Positions 9,016 through 18,032 of a stretch of DNA of 28,563 nucleotides are shown here, piece by piece (the first letter of the stretch is position 1; each line of letters starts with the position of its first letter). This DNA comes from Schizochytrium sp. CCTCC M209059 (taxonomy: Eukaryota; Sar; Bigyra; Thraustochytrida; Thraustochytriidae), in contig KN805409.1 of assembly GCA_000818945.1 (NCBI GenBank), positions 17,317 through 45,879 on the forward strand, given 5' to 3'. Position numbers and translations under genes: made by a program. The notes below the pieces were generated by a model that saw only the letters and a list, made by a program, of their open reading frames with translations, was not told the origin of the DNA and did no database searches.

Positions 9016-10821
9016 ATGGGGCGCAAACGTCAGTTCATCAATAAGCGCGATGCGCACAAGTTCGTGCTTATGCACCGCAGCCAGCAGGACCCCGAGTACT
9101 ATCGCGAGGGCGGCAGCAAGTTTGTTCTGCATCCGGCCGACAGGGCCACGGCCAAGGCGCTGCACAAGCTCGGACTCGGAAGCCAAGTCTTTGGAGGCGA
9201 CGAGTTCGAGGACCCTGATGCCGCCGCAGCAGCGCGTGGCGCTAGCTCCGTCGCGTCTCGATCGGGCGAACTACGCGAGGTCGATGAACTCGGCCTTCCC
9301 ATCGATGGCTACGATTACCATAAGCATCTTGCTGCCATTGATGGGTCCGGAACCTTTGTAGACTCCACCGGCCGCGTCAAGGAAAAGGGTACTTTTGCCA
9401 CCGCCAAGGCAGTTGACGCGAATGCAAACCTGGAAAAGGAGAAAAAGACGGTTCGCTTTCAAGATGAGGTCGACGAGGACGACGAGGGCGAGGGCGAGGG
9501 GCGCGCCACCGGTGCGGCCAAGGCATCAGGGGCCAAAGGTCTTTCTCTTCCTGGGGAAATGTTTGCGTCCGAGCGCGAGTTTGACCGCATGCTCGAGGCA
9601 ATCACCCTCCGCCCAGACTCGCTCGACCCGGAAATGAAGGCACTCCTCGAAGAGGGCATGGATCACGACGATGAAGCAGAAGACATGGACGAGTACGTGG
9701 GCGCGCTCGATGATGACTTCATGCATCAGCTTCTTCAAGCCGAAGCAGAAGCCCCGGACGAGGACGTCTTTGACTTTGATGCTCACATGGCTCGTCTCAT
9801 GGCACAAGCTGAGGCCGAGGAAGGTGGGGCCGGCGATGACGAGTACGACGACGAGGATGACGAGTACGACGAAGAAGGCCTCGCAGAAATCATCGCGCGC
9901 GCTAGCGGCTCGCGCAAGCTCAGAGACATCGACCTTCATTTCGAGACCGTTCTCGCACGTGACTACGACGACGATGAAATTGGTGAGCTCGAGCACCGCA
10001 CTTATGACGATCGTGTGGCTGGTACCATTGAGCTCACATCCGAGCACGTCCAAAAGCTCGTCGACGCCTTTCTCCGGGAACAGGCAGAAGACAAGAATCG
10101 TACACACGAAATCGGCGCCACACGGGCTAACCTCGAGCTCAAGGAAACGAGCAAACAGCTTGTTGAGGAGGGTGCCACCGGGCAGCTCGTTGAAGAGGAA
10201 GTTGGCTGCGATAAGTTTGGCAATGATATTGTACCCGATACCGCAGACGGGGATGCCCAAACCAAGAGCAGTGCCAAGGCCGACGCAGATGCGGACGCTG
10301 ACGGCCCATCCAAGGATGAGATTCTTCGCCACTTTGGCTACGAAGACAGGCCCGTTGCACAGTGGGACTGCGAAACTATTGTTAGCACATACTCGGTCCT
10401 GGATAATCACCCGACCGTCATTCCTGTCGAGCGTCGTCGCCGTCGTAAGCCTGCGGCCACCAAGCCAATTGCCGAGGATTCCGGTGATGAGGAAAACAAC
10501 CACGACCAAGACGAGGCGGACGCTCTCGACCACGAAGCCCCAGCTCCGCTTGAAGGTGATGTTGATTTGAGTGCCTTTGTTGGCCTTAGCGCCGGCCTCG
10601 ACGTCCCCTTTGATGCTCTCACCGAGCGCACCAAAGATGAGACCCCCGACGAAAAACGTGCTCGGAAGAAGCTTGTCAAGATGCAACAGCGGATGCGCCG
10701 CCAAGAGAAGAAGACGACTCGCGCAATGTTCAAGCAAGAAAAGAAGCGCCAGCAGAGCGCAGAGCAAAAGCTCAAGCAGGCCGCTGCGCCTCCGCAGGGT
10801 GCCACTGTTTTGCACTTTTAA
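9016..10821 (+). CDS. LTV1: LTV1, 40S ribosomal subunit biogenesis/export factor
   Basis: 601 aa from ATG 9016; a frame-matched GTG lies three codons upstream. The N-terminus has the LTV1 signature: basic KRQFINKRDAHKFVLMHRSQ, then DPEYY and a VLHP motif, and later ELGLPIDGYDYHKHLAAI (residues ~93-110). The middle is very acidic, with runs of Asp and Glu. Further matches are EFDRMLEAI, DDDFMHQLL and ILRHFGYEDRPVAQWDCETIVSTYSVLDNHP (~435-465). The C-terminus is a basic helix (KLVKMQQRMRRQEKKTTR). LTV1 accompanies late pre-40S particles from nucleus to cytoplasm, and its release after phosphorylation lets the head of the subunit mature. Yeast and human homologues are about 460-475 aa; the extra length here is mostly acidic linkers. 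It is intronless and divergent from the coiled-coil gene. Confidence 0.93.
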   Translation: MGRKRQFINKRDAHKFVLMHRSQQDPEYYREGGSKFVLHPADRATAKALHKLGLGSQVFGGDEFEDPDAAAAARGASSVASRSGELREVDELGLPIDGYDYHKHLAAIDGSGTFVDSTGRVKEKGTFATAKAVDANANLEKEKKTVRFQDEVDEDDEGEGEGRATGAAKASGAKGLSLPGEMFASEREFDRMLEAITLRPDSLDPEMKALLEEGMDHDDEAEDMDEYVGALDDDFMHQLLQAEAEAPDEDVFDFDAHMARLMAQAEAEEGGAGDDEYDDEDDEYDEEGLAEIIARASGSRKLRDIDLHFETVLARDYDDDEIGELEHRTYDDRVAGTIELTSEHVQKLVDAFLREQAEDKNRTHEIGATRANLELKETSKQLVEEGATGQLVEEEVGCDKFGNDIVPDTADGDAQTKSSAKADADADADGPSKDEILRHFGYEDRPVAQWDCETIVSTYSVLDNHPTVIPVERRRRRKPAATKPIAEDSGDEENNHDQDEADALDHEAPAPLEGDVDLSAFVGLSAGLDVPFDALTERTKDETPDEKRARKKLVKMQQRMRRQEKKTTRAMFKQEKKRQQSAEQKLKQAAAPPQGATVLHF

Positions 10822-11442
10822 TGCTCTTTTATCGCGTTGACGCGGTTCTGTTTCTCCTCCTATTCGTTGTAAGTAAAGACAAAAGCGCTGGTTGATTATC
10901 ATTAAAAATCTTGTCGATCTCAAGGCCTTTTTCACCTTCAGCTGACCGGGGGTTCCTTTTCCTTTCGTCGTCATTTCCAAAAAAACAGGAAAGGAAAAGG
11001 AGAAAGGACTGTACCTATGAAAACGCCCGAGTTGATACTCGCCCCGTCTTTTGCAAAGACCAATTCACTTCCGTTTAGGCATTGCGTGCGTGCGTGCGTG
11101 CGTGCGTGCTCGGTCAGAAAAAAGAAACAAACATAAACACCGCAGTCAAGGATAGAAACGCAAGTAAGCCAAGCATCGGAGCACCCACCGAAAACCTCAC
11201 CATAATTCAATTTCAGGCCACATATCGATTATTATTGTAAAAGAGAGCCTCGTCTTCATACGCGGCCCTATACCATAAAGATTGCAAAAGCACTTGAGTC
11301 CGCCAGCCCATCAGCTAGCTAGCCAACAACAACACCGCAGACGCCTCGGCATCGCCACCGGCCCCTCTCTTCCCCTCTTTCTCCCCTTTTCGGAAAAAGA
11401 ATGTACGCTACGTGTCATTTCTTCCGGGGCACTTGCACACAT
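10822..11442. other. Convergent 3' region with (GCGT)n
   Basis: Spacer between the stop codons of LTV1 (+) and alanine aminotransferase (-). It contains an AT-rich stretch with CATTAAAAATC at about 10900-10910 that may serve LTV1 3' processing, and about six GCGT units at 11084-11108. No gene is seen. Confidence 0.55.
11084..11108. repeat. (GCGT)n microsatellite
   Basis: About six tandem GCGT units in the 3' spacer between LTV1 and the aminotransferase gene. Confidence 0.95.
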
Positions 11443-13295
11443 CTACTGCGTCTGCTGAGCAGCCTGCGCATGTTTTTCCATAAAGGACAAGTGAAAAGCT
11501 TTAAAACGCTCCAAGACGTCTTCCATGACATCTTCAGGCGGCAGAAACGTCGTGCGCACATGATAGGTACCCTCGCGCTGCCCAAAGCCAGATCCAGGAA
11601 CGACAACAAGGCCCGTTGACTCGAGAAGCTCCAGAGCGTACGCAACGTCGGGGCTCTGACCGCGGTCCAGGCACGCAGCCACAAAGCTCTCCGGTAACTC
11701 GATCTTCGGAAACGCATACATGGCACCCTCGAGCGGCTTGCAAGAGACGCCCGGCATGGCATTTAGCGCAGCTTCGAGCTTGGCGGCGCGTCGCTTGAGC
11801 GAGCCAAAGACGGCCATCGACTCCTCCTCGTACTGCGCAAAAGACGGCGAGCCCTCTCGGGGCGGATTGGCCATAAGACCGACGGCGATTTGGCCCGGCA
11901 CATTGGAGCAAAGGCCAATGGAGGACAGCTTGTAAAATTGGTCAATCACCGCGCGGGGAAAACCGAGCATCTCGACGTACCCGCCGCGCAGACCACACTC
12001 GCCAACGACGCCCTTGGACGTCGAGTGAAATGAGGCGAGCTGAAACGAAGCTTGCATGATCCCCTCCTCCGAAAGAAGGCCCATCTTTTGCACAATACTG
12101 CGAAACGAAGTAAAGGTGTCGTCATCGCGGTAAATGTTCTTTTGATACACCTCATCAGCCAAAAGAATGAGGTTCTCCTCGAGGCAAAAGCTCACAATCT
12201 CGCGCATGTCCTCTTCGGTCAATTTGCTGCCCGTGGGGTTCCCCGGGTTGATCACAACGATTGCCCGCACCGTTTTGCCCAGGTCTTTGGCCGCGCGAAT
12301 CGCGCGCCGCACCTCTTCAATGTCAAAGGCCCAGTTGGCCTCCTCGCCCATGTAGTACTCGGCCATGTAGCCGCCCATAAGAGCCGTGAGCGAAGAGTAA
12401 AGAGGGTACTGAGGAATGGGAATCAGCACAGCATCGTTTTCGTCGCGAATGAGCAGCGTCAGCAGCGTCTTGACGGCCTCGCTTGCTCCAGCAGTGAGAA
12501 AGATGTCCTGCGAGTGAGCGCGCACTCCGCCATCGCGCTCCGAAATAAAAGCGGCAATTTCTTCGCGGACGAGCCGCACCCCCTGCGACTCGCTGTATGC
12601 GCCAATCGATCCAATTGCATCGAGATATTGCTCCGCGCGCTCGTACGTGTCGCTCGGGTAAGAGGTCATTGAGCGATCTTTCATGAGCTCTGGATTCATC
12701 ACCAGCGATAGTACCTGACGCGTGAATGAGATTGGCTTTTGCCCCAGAGATTGCGGGTTGCCAATATTGCATTTCACGATGCGCGAGAACGGGTCTGCAA
12801 AAATCACAACAAAACGTGACGATACGAAACAAAGTCAAGCCGCGCCACGCGAAGCGAGTGTACCGATCAAACCCAAAAGAAAACAAGAAAGAAAGAAACG
12901 AAAAGGAAATGTCAGCCAATCTTCAGCAGCAGCAACAACAACAACAACAACAATAACCATGGCAAGGAAACCGTGCTCGCCTTGGTCATTCCGACACGCG
13001 CGAGGCCTGTGGACCATCCATGGTCACGGGGTCAGCGTGCTACGCTCAACGTACAGTCTCCAGTGCCGCTCCTGAGATCGTCCTCGATCTCCAAAGCACG
13101 CAAGAGCAGTGGCCCGCGCACGGCGTACTCCGCGCGCAGCACCTTGCTATTCATCGTGCCCTCTCGAAGCTGCACCTTGCTCGCGTCCACTTCGGTCTCA
13201 CATGCTTCGGCCTTGGACACCTGCGCGAGGGTCTCCGGCACCAGCGTCGCCGCCACGCCCACCGCCGCCGCCACCATCATGCGCATCGCTACCAT
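11443..13295 (-). CDS. Alanine aminotransferase (two exons)
   Basis: Exon 1 is 13295-13055 and exon 2 is 12794-11443, giving 530 aa. The PLP-dependent class I/II aminotransferase fold matches alanine aminotransferase: AEYAVRGPLLLRALEIEDDL (55-74) on exon 1, then across the junction YPFSRIVKCNIGNPQSLGQKP, GSIGAYSESQG, IPIPQYPLY, NPGNPTG (263-269), LADEVYQ, and the Schiff-base lysine in HSTSKG (Lys341) followed by GECGLRGGY. The enzyme interconverts alanine plus 2-oxoglutarate and pyruvate plus glutamate. Without exon 1 the enzyme would lack its conserved N-terminal arm. Before that arm lie ~45 residues with a hydrophobic, Met/Ala-rich start (MVAMRMMVAAAVGVAATL), possibly an organelle or secretory targeting sequence. 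It lies downstream of the EF-hand gene on the same strand. Confidence 0.93.
12795..13054 (-). other. Spliceosomal intron of the alanine aminotransferase gene (260 nt)
   Basis: Donor GACT|GTACGT at 13055/13054 and acceptor TTTTTGCAG|ACCCG at 12795/12794, phase 1. The split codon becomes TAC (Tyr81), restoring the family's continuous ...DYPFSRIVK... stretch. The intron carries a microsatellite (CAG then CAA units on plus, about 12926-12954). Confidence 0.9.
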
Positions 13296-13731
13296 TCTGC
13301 TTCTCTCGCCCGCGCTGCCTCGCGACAGCTGATGCACAACTGATGGCCGCGAGCGTCCTCTGCTCTTCCGCACTGCCGCATTACAGCGCCGCTGCACACG
13401 CCGATTTCACTGCCCTACCTCGGCCTGGCCCTATAGAAGTAAGTACGTAGTAGAAGAAGAAAGGGAGCGGGAAGGGGGAAGGGGTCACGGACGACCCGGC
13501 TGGGCTGAGCTGAGCTGAGCTGAGCTGAGCTGCTCGTGGTCTCAACGAACAGGACGAGCCAACAGTGAGAGGAAGCGCATTGATATGCGCGAACCACGTC
13601 GCAGCCGCTGCAGCTGCCCTCGCAGGTTGAAAGGGTTCTGAAAAGAAAGAGGATCGTTGGGGGAGGTGCGGGAGGATTCGATTACGCCAACGAGCAAAGG
13701 AACAAAAATGCATGATTTGATCTCACCGCAA
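13296..13731. other. Tandem intergenic spacer with (GAGCT)n
   Basis: Between the stop codon of the EF-hand gene and the start of the aminotransferase gene, both on minus, so it should hold the 3' processing region of one and the promoter of the other. A pentamer run of GAGCT (about 13504-13532) is the only structure seen. Confidence 0.6.
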
Positions 13732-15710
13732 CTACGCATCGACAGACTTATCCTCTTCTGCAGCAGTGGAGGCAGCTTTTCCTTCTTCCTTTTCTTCGGA
13801 AGCAGCAGGGGCAGCTTTCTCTTCTTCTGCAGGAGCGGTATATTCACTCGCTTCACCATAGGCAGCTTCAGGAGCAGGCTTTTCATCCTCTTGCGCAGCT
13901 TCGGGTGCAGGCTTTTCATCCTCTTGCGCAGCTTCGGGTGAAGGGGACGTTTCCACTTGCGCAGCTTCGGGTGAAGGGGATGTTTCCACTTGCGCAGCTT
14001 CGGGTGAAGGGTACTTGCGCAGCTTCGGGTGAAGGGCGGGTGAAGGGGATGTTTCCGCTTGCGCAGCTTCAGGTTCAGGCTTTTCTTCCTCTTGCGCAGC
14101 TTCAGGTTCAGGCTTTTCTGCCTCTTGCGCAGCTTCGGTTGCAGGCTTTTCTGCCTCTTGCGCAGCTTCGGTTGCAGGCTTTTCTGCCTCTTGCGCAGCT
14201 TCGGGTGCAGGCTTCTCCTCTTCTTCTTCCGCTGCTGCAGGAGCAGGGGCAGGAGTGGCTTCCTCTTCAGCAACCGGTTCTGTTTTCTCTTCTTCCGCTG
14301 GTGCGGCTTCATCTTCTTCTTTTTCTTCCGCGGCAGCAGCAGATGCCGGTGCAACTTCCGCAGCAGCAAGCGTGGCTTCTGCTCCTCCTTGGATCTCAAC
14401 ATCGGCAGGAGCAGTATCGGTAGGAGTAGAAGGAGCATTTTTTTCTGTTGGTTCCTCCGGAGCATCAACTGCCTTTTCTTCATCTGCAGCCGGGGCGACT
14501 TCTTCTGCTGCCGAGGCAATTTCCTCTGTAGTCGGGGCGACCTCTTCTGTCGTCGGAGCAACTTCTTCCGTAGTTGAAGCGACTTCCTCTGCAGCTGGAA
14601 GAGAGGTTTCTTTTTCTTCGGCTGCATCATCGACAGCTTCGGTGTGATGATCTTCGTCATGCTTGGCCTCACCTTTCTCTTCCTCAGCGGGGACATGCGC
14701 AATTTCAGTTTTGGCAGGAAGCTCTTCGAAAGGGTCTTTGCCATGAAGAAAGGTCACAATCTGGGCAGCGTTGGCAAAGTCGCGCGGAACCTTTTCCTTG
14801 GCCCAGGCAAGATACTGATCCTTCGGAATGTCCCTTTCTTCTCCGGACTGAAAGCCGAAATCGCGTCGAATCAGTTGTGCCACGAGCTCGTCCGAGGCAT
14901 CGCTAAACTGCTCCTTATCCTCAACACCAGCCATGTGTACAACCCCCTCGGCCGCGCACATGAACATGATGGTCTGGAGAGCGAAAAGGGTGCGGCACAG
15001 CGGGTCAGTCTCACCTTAAAAGTCCTTTGTCCCTAGAGACGAGTCCACCCACCTCTCCCCTCCTCTCTGAGAATGAATTGACCTGCACGTACCATTTCGT
15101 CAAAGCTGATTTCACCTCGCTTCTGGAAGTCAAAGATGTCATACATGACTGCCAAATTTCGTATCAACAAGAGGGCCGTCAGCTCAGTCCCCTTCATTCA
15201 TTCATCCCAGCCTGTGTATCCGTCTGCCAGGTACACGTACGTTCAATTTTAGCCGAGAATGCGCCCTCGCAAAGCACGGCACAGCCCTCCAAAAAGTCGA
15301 GTGCGTTGAGCGTAGCGCTGGCCTGCGCCTTGGGGAAACAGTCAAAGACGGCCTTGACCACCTCTCCCCCGAGCTCCAGATCACATTCTCGGAAAAGCTT
15401 TTGCAGATCCTCCTGGGGAATGCCAAAGTCCAGGTCCAGATCCAAATATTTGTCCAGCAGTCTGCGAGCAGTGGTCACCTCGACTGTGTGTGCGTGCATG
15501 TATGCACGTTGGCGTCAAAATCGTGTAGAACCAAGCGAAGTAGGCCCAAACAACGCGTACAAGCCGTCCGTCAGCCATCATTCATTGCGTTATATTGCAG
15601 TGTCCTTTTGTTCACCTACGTTTTCGTAGCGGCTCGAGCTTATCCAAGAACTGGATGCCGCCACCGCCGCTGCCGCCTTGCTCTCCTGCCGCGGACGACG
15701 CGTTACCCAT
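13732..15710 (-). CDS. EF-hand-like protein with N-myristoylation signal and acidic repeat tail (four exons)
   Basis: Exons 15710-15620, 15483-15241, 15148-15093 and 14973-13732 join in frame to 543 aa. The start MGNASS fits the N-myristoylation consensus, followed by a Gly-rich linker and FLDKLEPLRK. Residues 31-205 form an EF-hand-type helical domain: a first loop DLDLDFGIPQED (Gly shifted by one), a helix pair ending ALDFLEGCAVLCEGAFSAKIELMYDIFD, and a second loop DFQKRGEISFDE in which Gln and Arg replace the usual Ca-binding acids at positions 3 and 5. Calcium binding is therefore doubtful. Residues ~215-543 are Glu/Ala/Pro-rich, with EEVAPTT units and later EAAQ[EV]xE[KT]xP units. A membrane-tethered scaffold or flagellar-type protein is plausible, but I do not recognise a named family. 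It is divergent from the beta-propeller gene. Confidence 0.82.
14974..15092 (-). other. Intron 3 of the EF-hand gene (119 nt)
   Basis: Donor GAAATG|GTACGT (15093/15092), acceptor TCGCTCTCCAG|ACC (14974/14973), phase 0. Joins FDEM to TIMFMC. Confidence 0.88.
15149..15240 (-). other. Intron 2 of the EF-hand gene (92 nt)
   Basis: Donor GAAC|GTACGT (15241/15240), acceptor ATTTGGCAG|TCATG (15149/15148), phase 1. Joins AKIE to LMYDIFDF, with a Leu codon restored at the junction. Confidence 0.88.
15484..15619 (-). other. Intron 1 of the EF-hand gene (136 nt)
   Basis: Donor AAAAC|GTAGGT (15620/15619), acceptor CACACAG|TCGAG (15484/15483), phase 1. Joins EPLRK to LEVTTARRLLDKY. Confidence 0.82.
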
Positions 15711-16574
15711 CTTCTTATTGGTTGCTGATGCTTAAGCTGCACAAGCACGGAAAACCGTCGCAGGCCAAAGAAAAAGTCTCGCTGCAGCGGCCGTCGCCAG
15801 CTTAAGATCCTTGCGCAATCTCTTCAACGCTTCGCGTCCCTGACAGTCGCCGTCGACGCCGCCACGACTCGCGCCCTCTCCTCTCTGTCGAATGCTTTCC
15901 CCTTCGGAGCGCCCGCGCTGCAGCTCCAGAAAATGAAGAACTGCCGACCTCGCCTCGTCCTACTCGTGCTACAACAGCCAGCAGCTGCAACGGTCACCGC
16001 TCTCCCGATTAAAGAACCACAGGGAACATCGTCTCTCTTGCATTCTATGGAACATCTGTAACTATTGTCCTTTTTCGGGTTGCGCAGAGCCCAAAACGGA
16101 TCGATCCACTTTCCCGGTTTCTTTCTTTCTTTCTTTCTTTCTTCCTTTCTTTCTGGCGGTGACCGGCCTCCGCGTCGAGGGCTCCTGCTCTCTCCGCCCC
16201 GCCGTCGCTCCTCCCGCTTCTGCGTGCCTCTCTCTCTCTTTCCTCTCCGCCCCTCGTCCTCCTCTCTCGCAGCCGTCCGTGCCTGCTTCTTCGCCTTTCT
16301 CTTCTCCGCTGGAGCGGCGCCAGGTCGCGCCGAGTCGGACACCCCTGCCTGCGCCTCTCCGTCTCCATTCTTCGGGCGAGCAGCCAACGCAGCACTCGCT
16401 CGCTCGCTCGCTCGCTTGCTGGCTGCCCAGGCTGCGCCGCAGACCCTGAACCCGCGGCCGACGCCCTCGCAGCTCGCGCGCGGCTTCGAGGCCGACGAGT
16501 CTCCGCGCCCGCGGCCTGGCCTGCCTTGAGGACAGACAGACAGCGGCGGCGTGAGAACCACGAAAGATAGCGTG
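15711..16574. other. Bidirectional 5' spacer with TTTC and GCTC repeats
   Basis: Head-to-head spacer between the EF-hand gene and the beta-propeller gene. It contains a TTTC run (about 16118-16154), a CT-rich tract (about 16190-16310) and a GCTC run (about 16394-16418). A 311-codon minus-strand frame crosses it, but its translation is Arg/Lys/Glu-rich from these repeats and has no domain. Confidence 0.55.
16118..16154. repeat. (TTTC)n microsatellite
   Basis: Nine or so TTTC units with one CC interruption, in the spacer upstream of the beta-propeller gene. Confidence 0.93.
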
Positions 16575-17468
16575 ATGAAGATGGAGACGGAGACGCCGAC
16601 GAGGCGGACCTCGAGGAGGACCAGCACCGCGCTCCCTAGCGCGCTGCTCGTGACTGCGCTGCTGTGCGCCTTCTTGCTCCTACGCCACGATCTCGCCTCT
16701 CTGGTAGTCGTGCAGGCCCCGCCGCCGCCACCGCCCGTCCAGATTAACGTCTTCGTCAATGTACCCGAGACGCAGATGGATGATACGCAAACCAGCCTTG
16801 TGGACCCTGACGATCAGGACGAGAACTCTGATGGCCCGACCTCGCTTGGCTACCCAATCGAAGTCTTTGCCCGCGGCAACCGCACCATTTTTGCCATGGA
16901 AAGCTTGCACAACGGCATGCTCTTTGTCGTCGCTCTCGGCAAAGACGGCCAGCTCTGGCACAGCTATCAAGAGCTGCCCAGCGCCAAGTGGAAGGACTGG
17001 GCCCCGCTTACGTCGTTTTGCCCGAACGCCACGGACGCAAGACGTCTTTGCAAATTCGACGCGGACCCGAACATTGGCAAAAATGCAGATGGTCGCCTCG
17101 AGATCTTTGCGCGTTTCGAGGAAAATCTCGATCTTTGGCAAATGCACCAAACCGATCCGAATGATCCGACCAGCTGGTCGCACCCCCGTGAGGGTTCGTG
17201 CGTCGACCAGGACCAGGACACCTCCATTTGGCATTGTCTTGAGCCCGGCATGCCCGACGTGCAGACCACCGCGAGCTACTGGATCATCGACAGTCCTGTA
17301 TTCCCGACGAGCGATATTTCTGTCCTGCGCAACGAAACCTCGGGCAAGCTCCAGGTCTACTTTCGCAATTTTGAAGGCCATCTCTACATGGTCGAACAAA
17401 TCGAGGCTGGCGCCTCAGACCAGTACACCATGCCCCGCGTTATTGCCCCGGAGCTCATCTTCATCTAA
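16575..17468 (+). CDS. Signal-anchored protein with PLL-like beta-propeller domain
   Basis: 297 aa from ATG 16575; an upstream GTG at 16551 is in frame, and a second ATG follows two codons later. A basic start (PTRRTSRRT) precedes a hydrophobic helix at residues ~20-38 (ALLVTALLCAFLLL), the pattern of a type II membrane protein or an uncleaved signal, then a proline stretch (49-54) and an acidic linker. Residues ~90-290 carry repeated blades: IEVFARGN, GQLWHSYQ...WKDWAPL, GRLEIFARFEENLDLWQM...SWSHP and KLQVYFRNFEGHLYMVEQ. This spacing resembles PLL/tachylectin-like sugar-binding propellers. Three N-glycosylation sequons (Asn102, 151, 253) and four cysteines (149, 159, 209, 221) fit a lumenal or extracellular location. 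A carbohydrate-binding role is inferred from the fold only. Confidence 0.75.
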   Translation: MKMETETPTRRTSRRTSTALPSALLVTALLCAFLLLRHDLASLVVVQAPPPPPPVQINVFVNVPETQMDDTQTSLVDPDDQDENSDGPTSLGYPIEVFARGNRTIFAMESLHNGMLFVVALGKDGQLWHSYQELPSAKWKDWAPLTSFCPNATDARRLCKFDADPNIGKNADGRLEIFARFEENLDLWQMHQTDPNDPTSWSHPREGSCVDQDQDTSIWHCLEPGMPDVQTTASYWIIDSPVFPTSDISVLRNETSGKLQVYFRNFEGHLYMVEQIEAGASDQYTMPRVIAPELIFI

Positions 17469-18032
17469 TTAGGTAATTTTATCACGATCTAACTCTTGAC
17501 CAAAAGCAAAGCTTACGAGCAACGTTTCGTTTTGCTTGCCTGTATACAAACGGGCGGTCTTGCGATGCATGCATCGCGCGTCGTTACCATTTCCTCCTGA
17601 CTGCTTCTTTTTGTGCTTTTCCGTGTCCTTGCGTCCATGTCCCCAACGTCAGCAATTAACATAGGAGGTGGAGGGACGGGAAAGCACTGCACGCGACGTG
17701 AGAAATGGGCCTCCTGGCGATGTGCCAAGCGGAGAGACCCACCCGACGGGCTTTCAAGTTGACGTGCCTAGTTTGGTCGGAGTATGCAAGAAACGTACGC
17801 GCGATGTCAAAACCCTTCCGCTGACGCCTCACGGCGGCGGCCGGGGTCGTTGGGACGGGCTCCGTCGACGCAGCGCACAACGCGCACCGACCGCGAGACC
17901 GAGCCCTTGTAGCGCACCATCACAAGCAGCGAGGCGCGCGCAGACTTTTTTTTCTCCGCGTAGAACCTCGACGTATTTTGCGCGAGCGGTGACGAAACGT
18001 ACGTGATCGTAGAGACACGGTGCGGATCGACG
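17469..18032. other. Intergenic region between two plus-strand genes
   Basis: Holds the 3' end of the beta-propeller gene and the promoter of the RhoGAP gene. A T-rich run followed by CTCCGCGTAG (about 17946-17961) resembles a splice acceptor, so a 5' non-coding exon of the RhoGAP gene is conceivable. No coding feature is supportable. Confidence 0.45.

Noticed and set aside
9526..10980. 484-codon minus-strand ORF opposite LTV1 with long hydrophobic runs
   Set aside because: It is the antisense reading of LTV1's acidic GAN/GAC-rich codons; the plus-strand frame has clear LTV1 motifs.
13542..14744. 400-codon Lys/Leu/Arg-rich minus-strand ORF overlapping the EF-hand tail
   Set aside because: It is a frame shift of the Glu/Ala/Pro repeat; the other frame continues a conserved-looking domain and splices correctly.
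15824..16759. 311-codon minus-strand ORF in the spacer upstream of the beta-propeller gene
   Set aside because: Composition is Arg/Lys/Glu-rich from CT-rich repeats, no domain is seen, and it overlaps the start of a better plus-strand gene.
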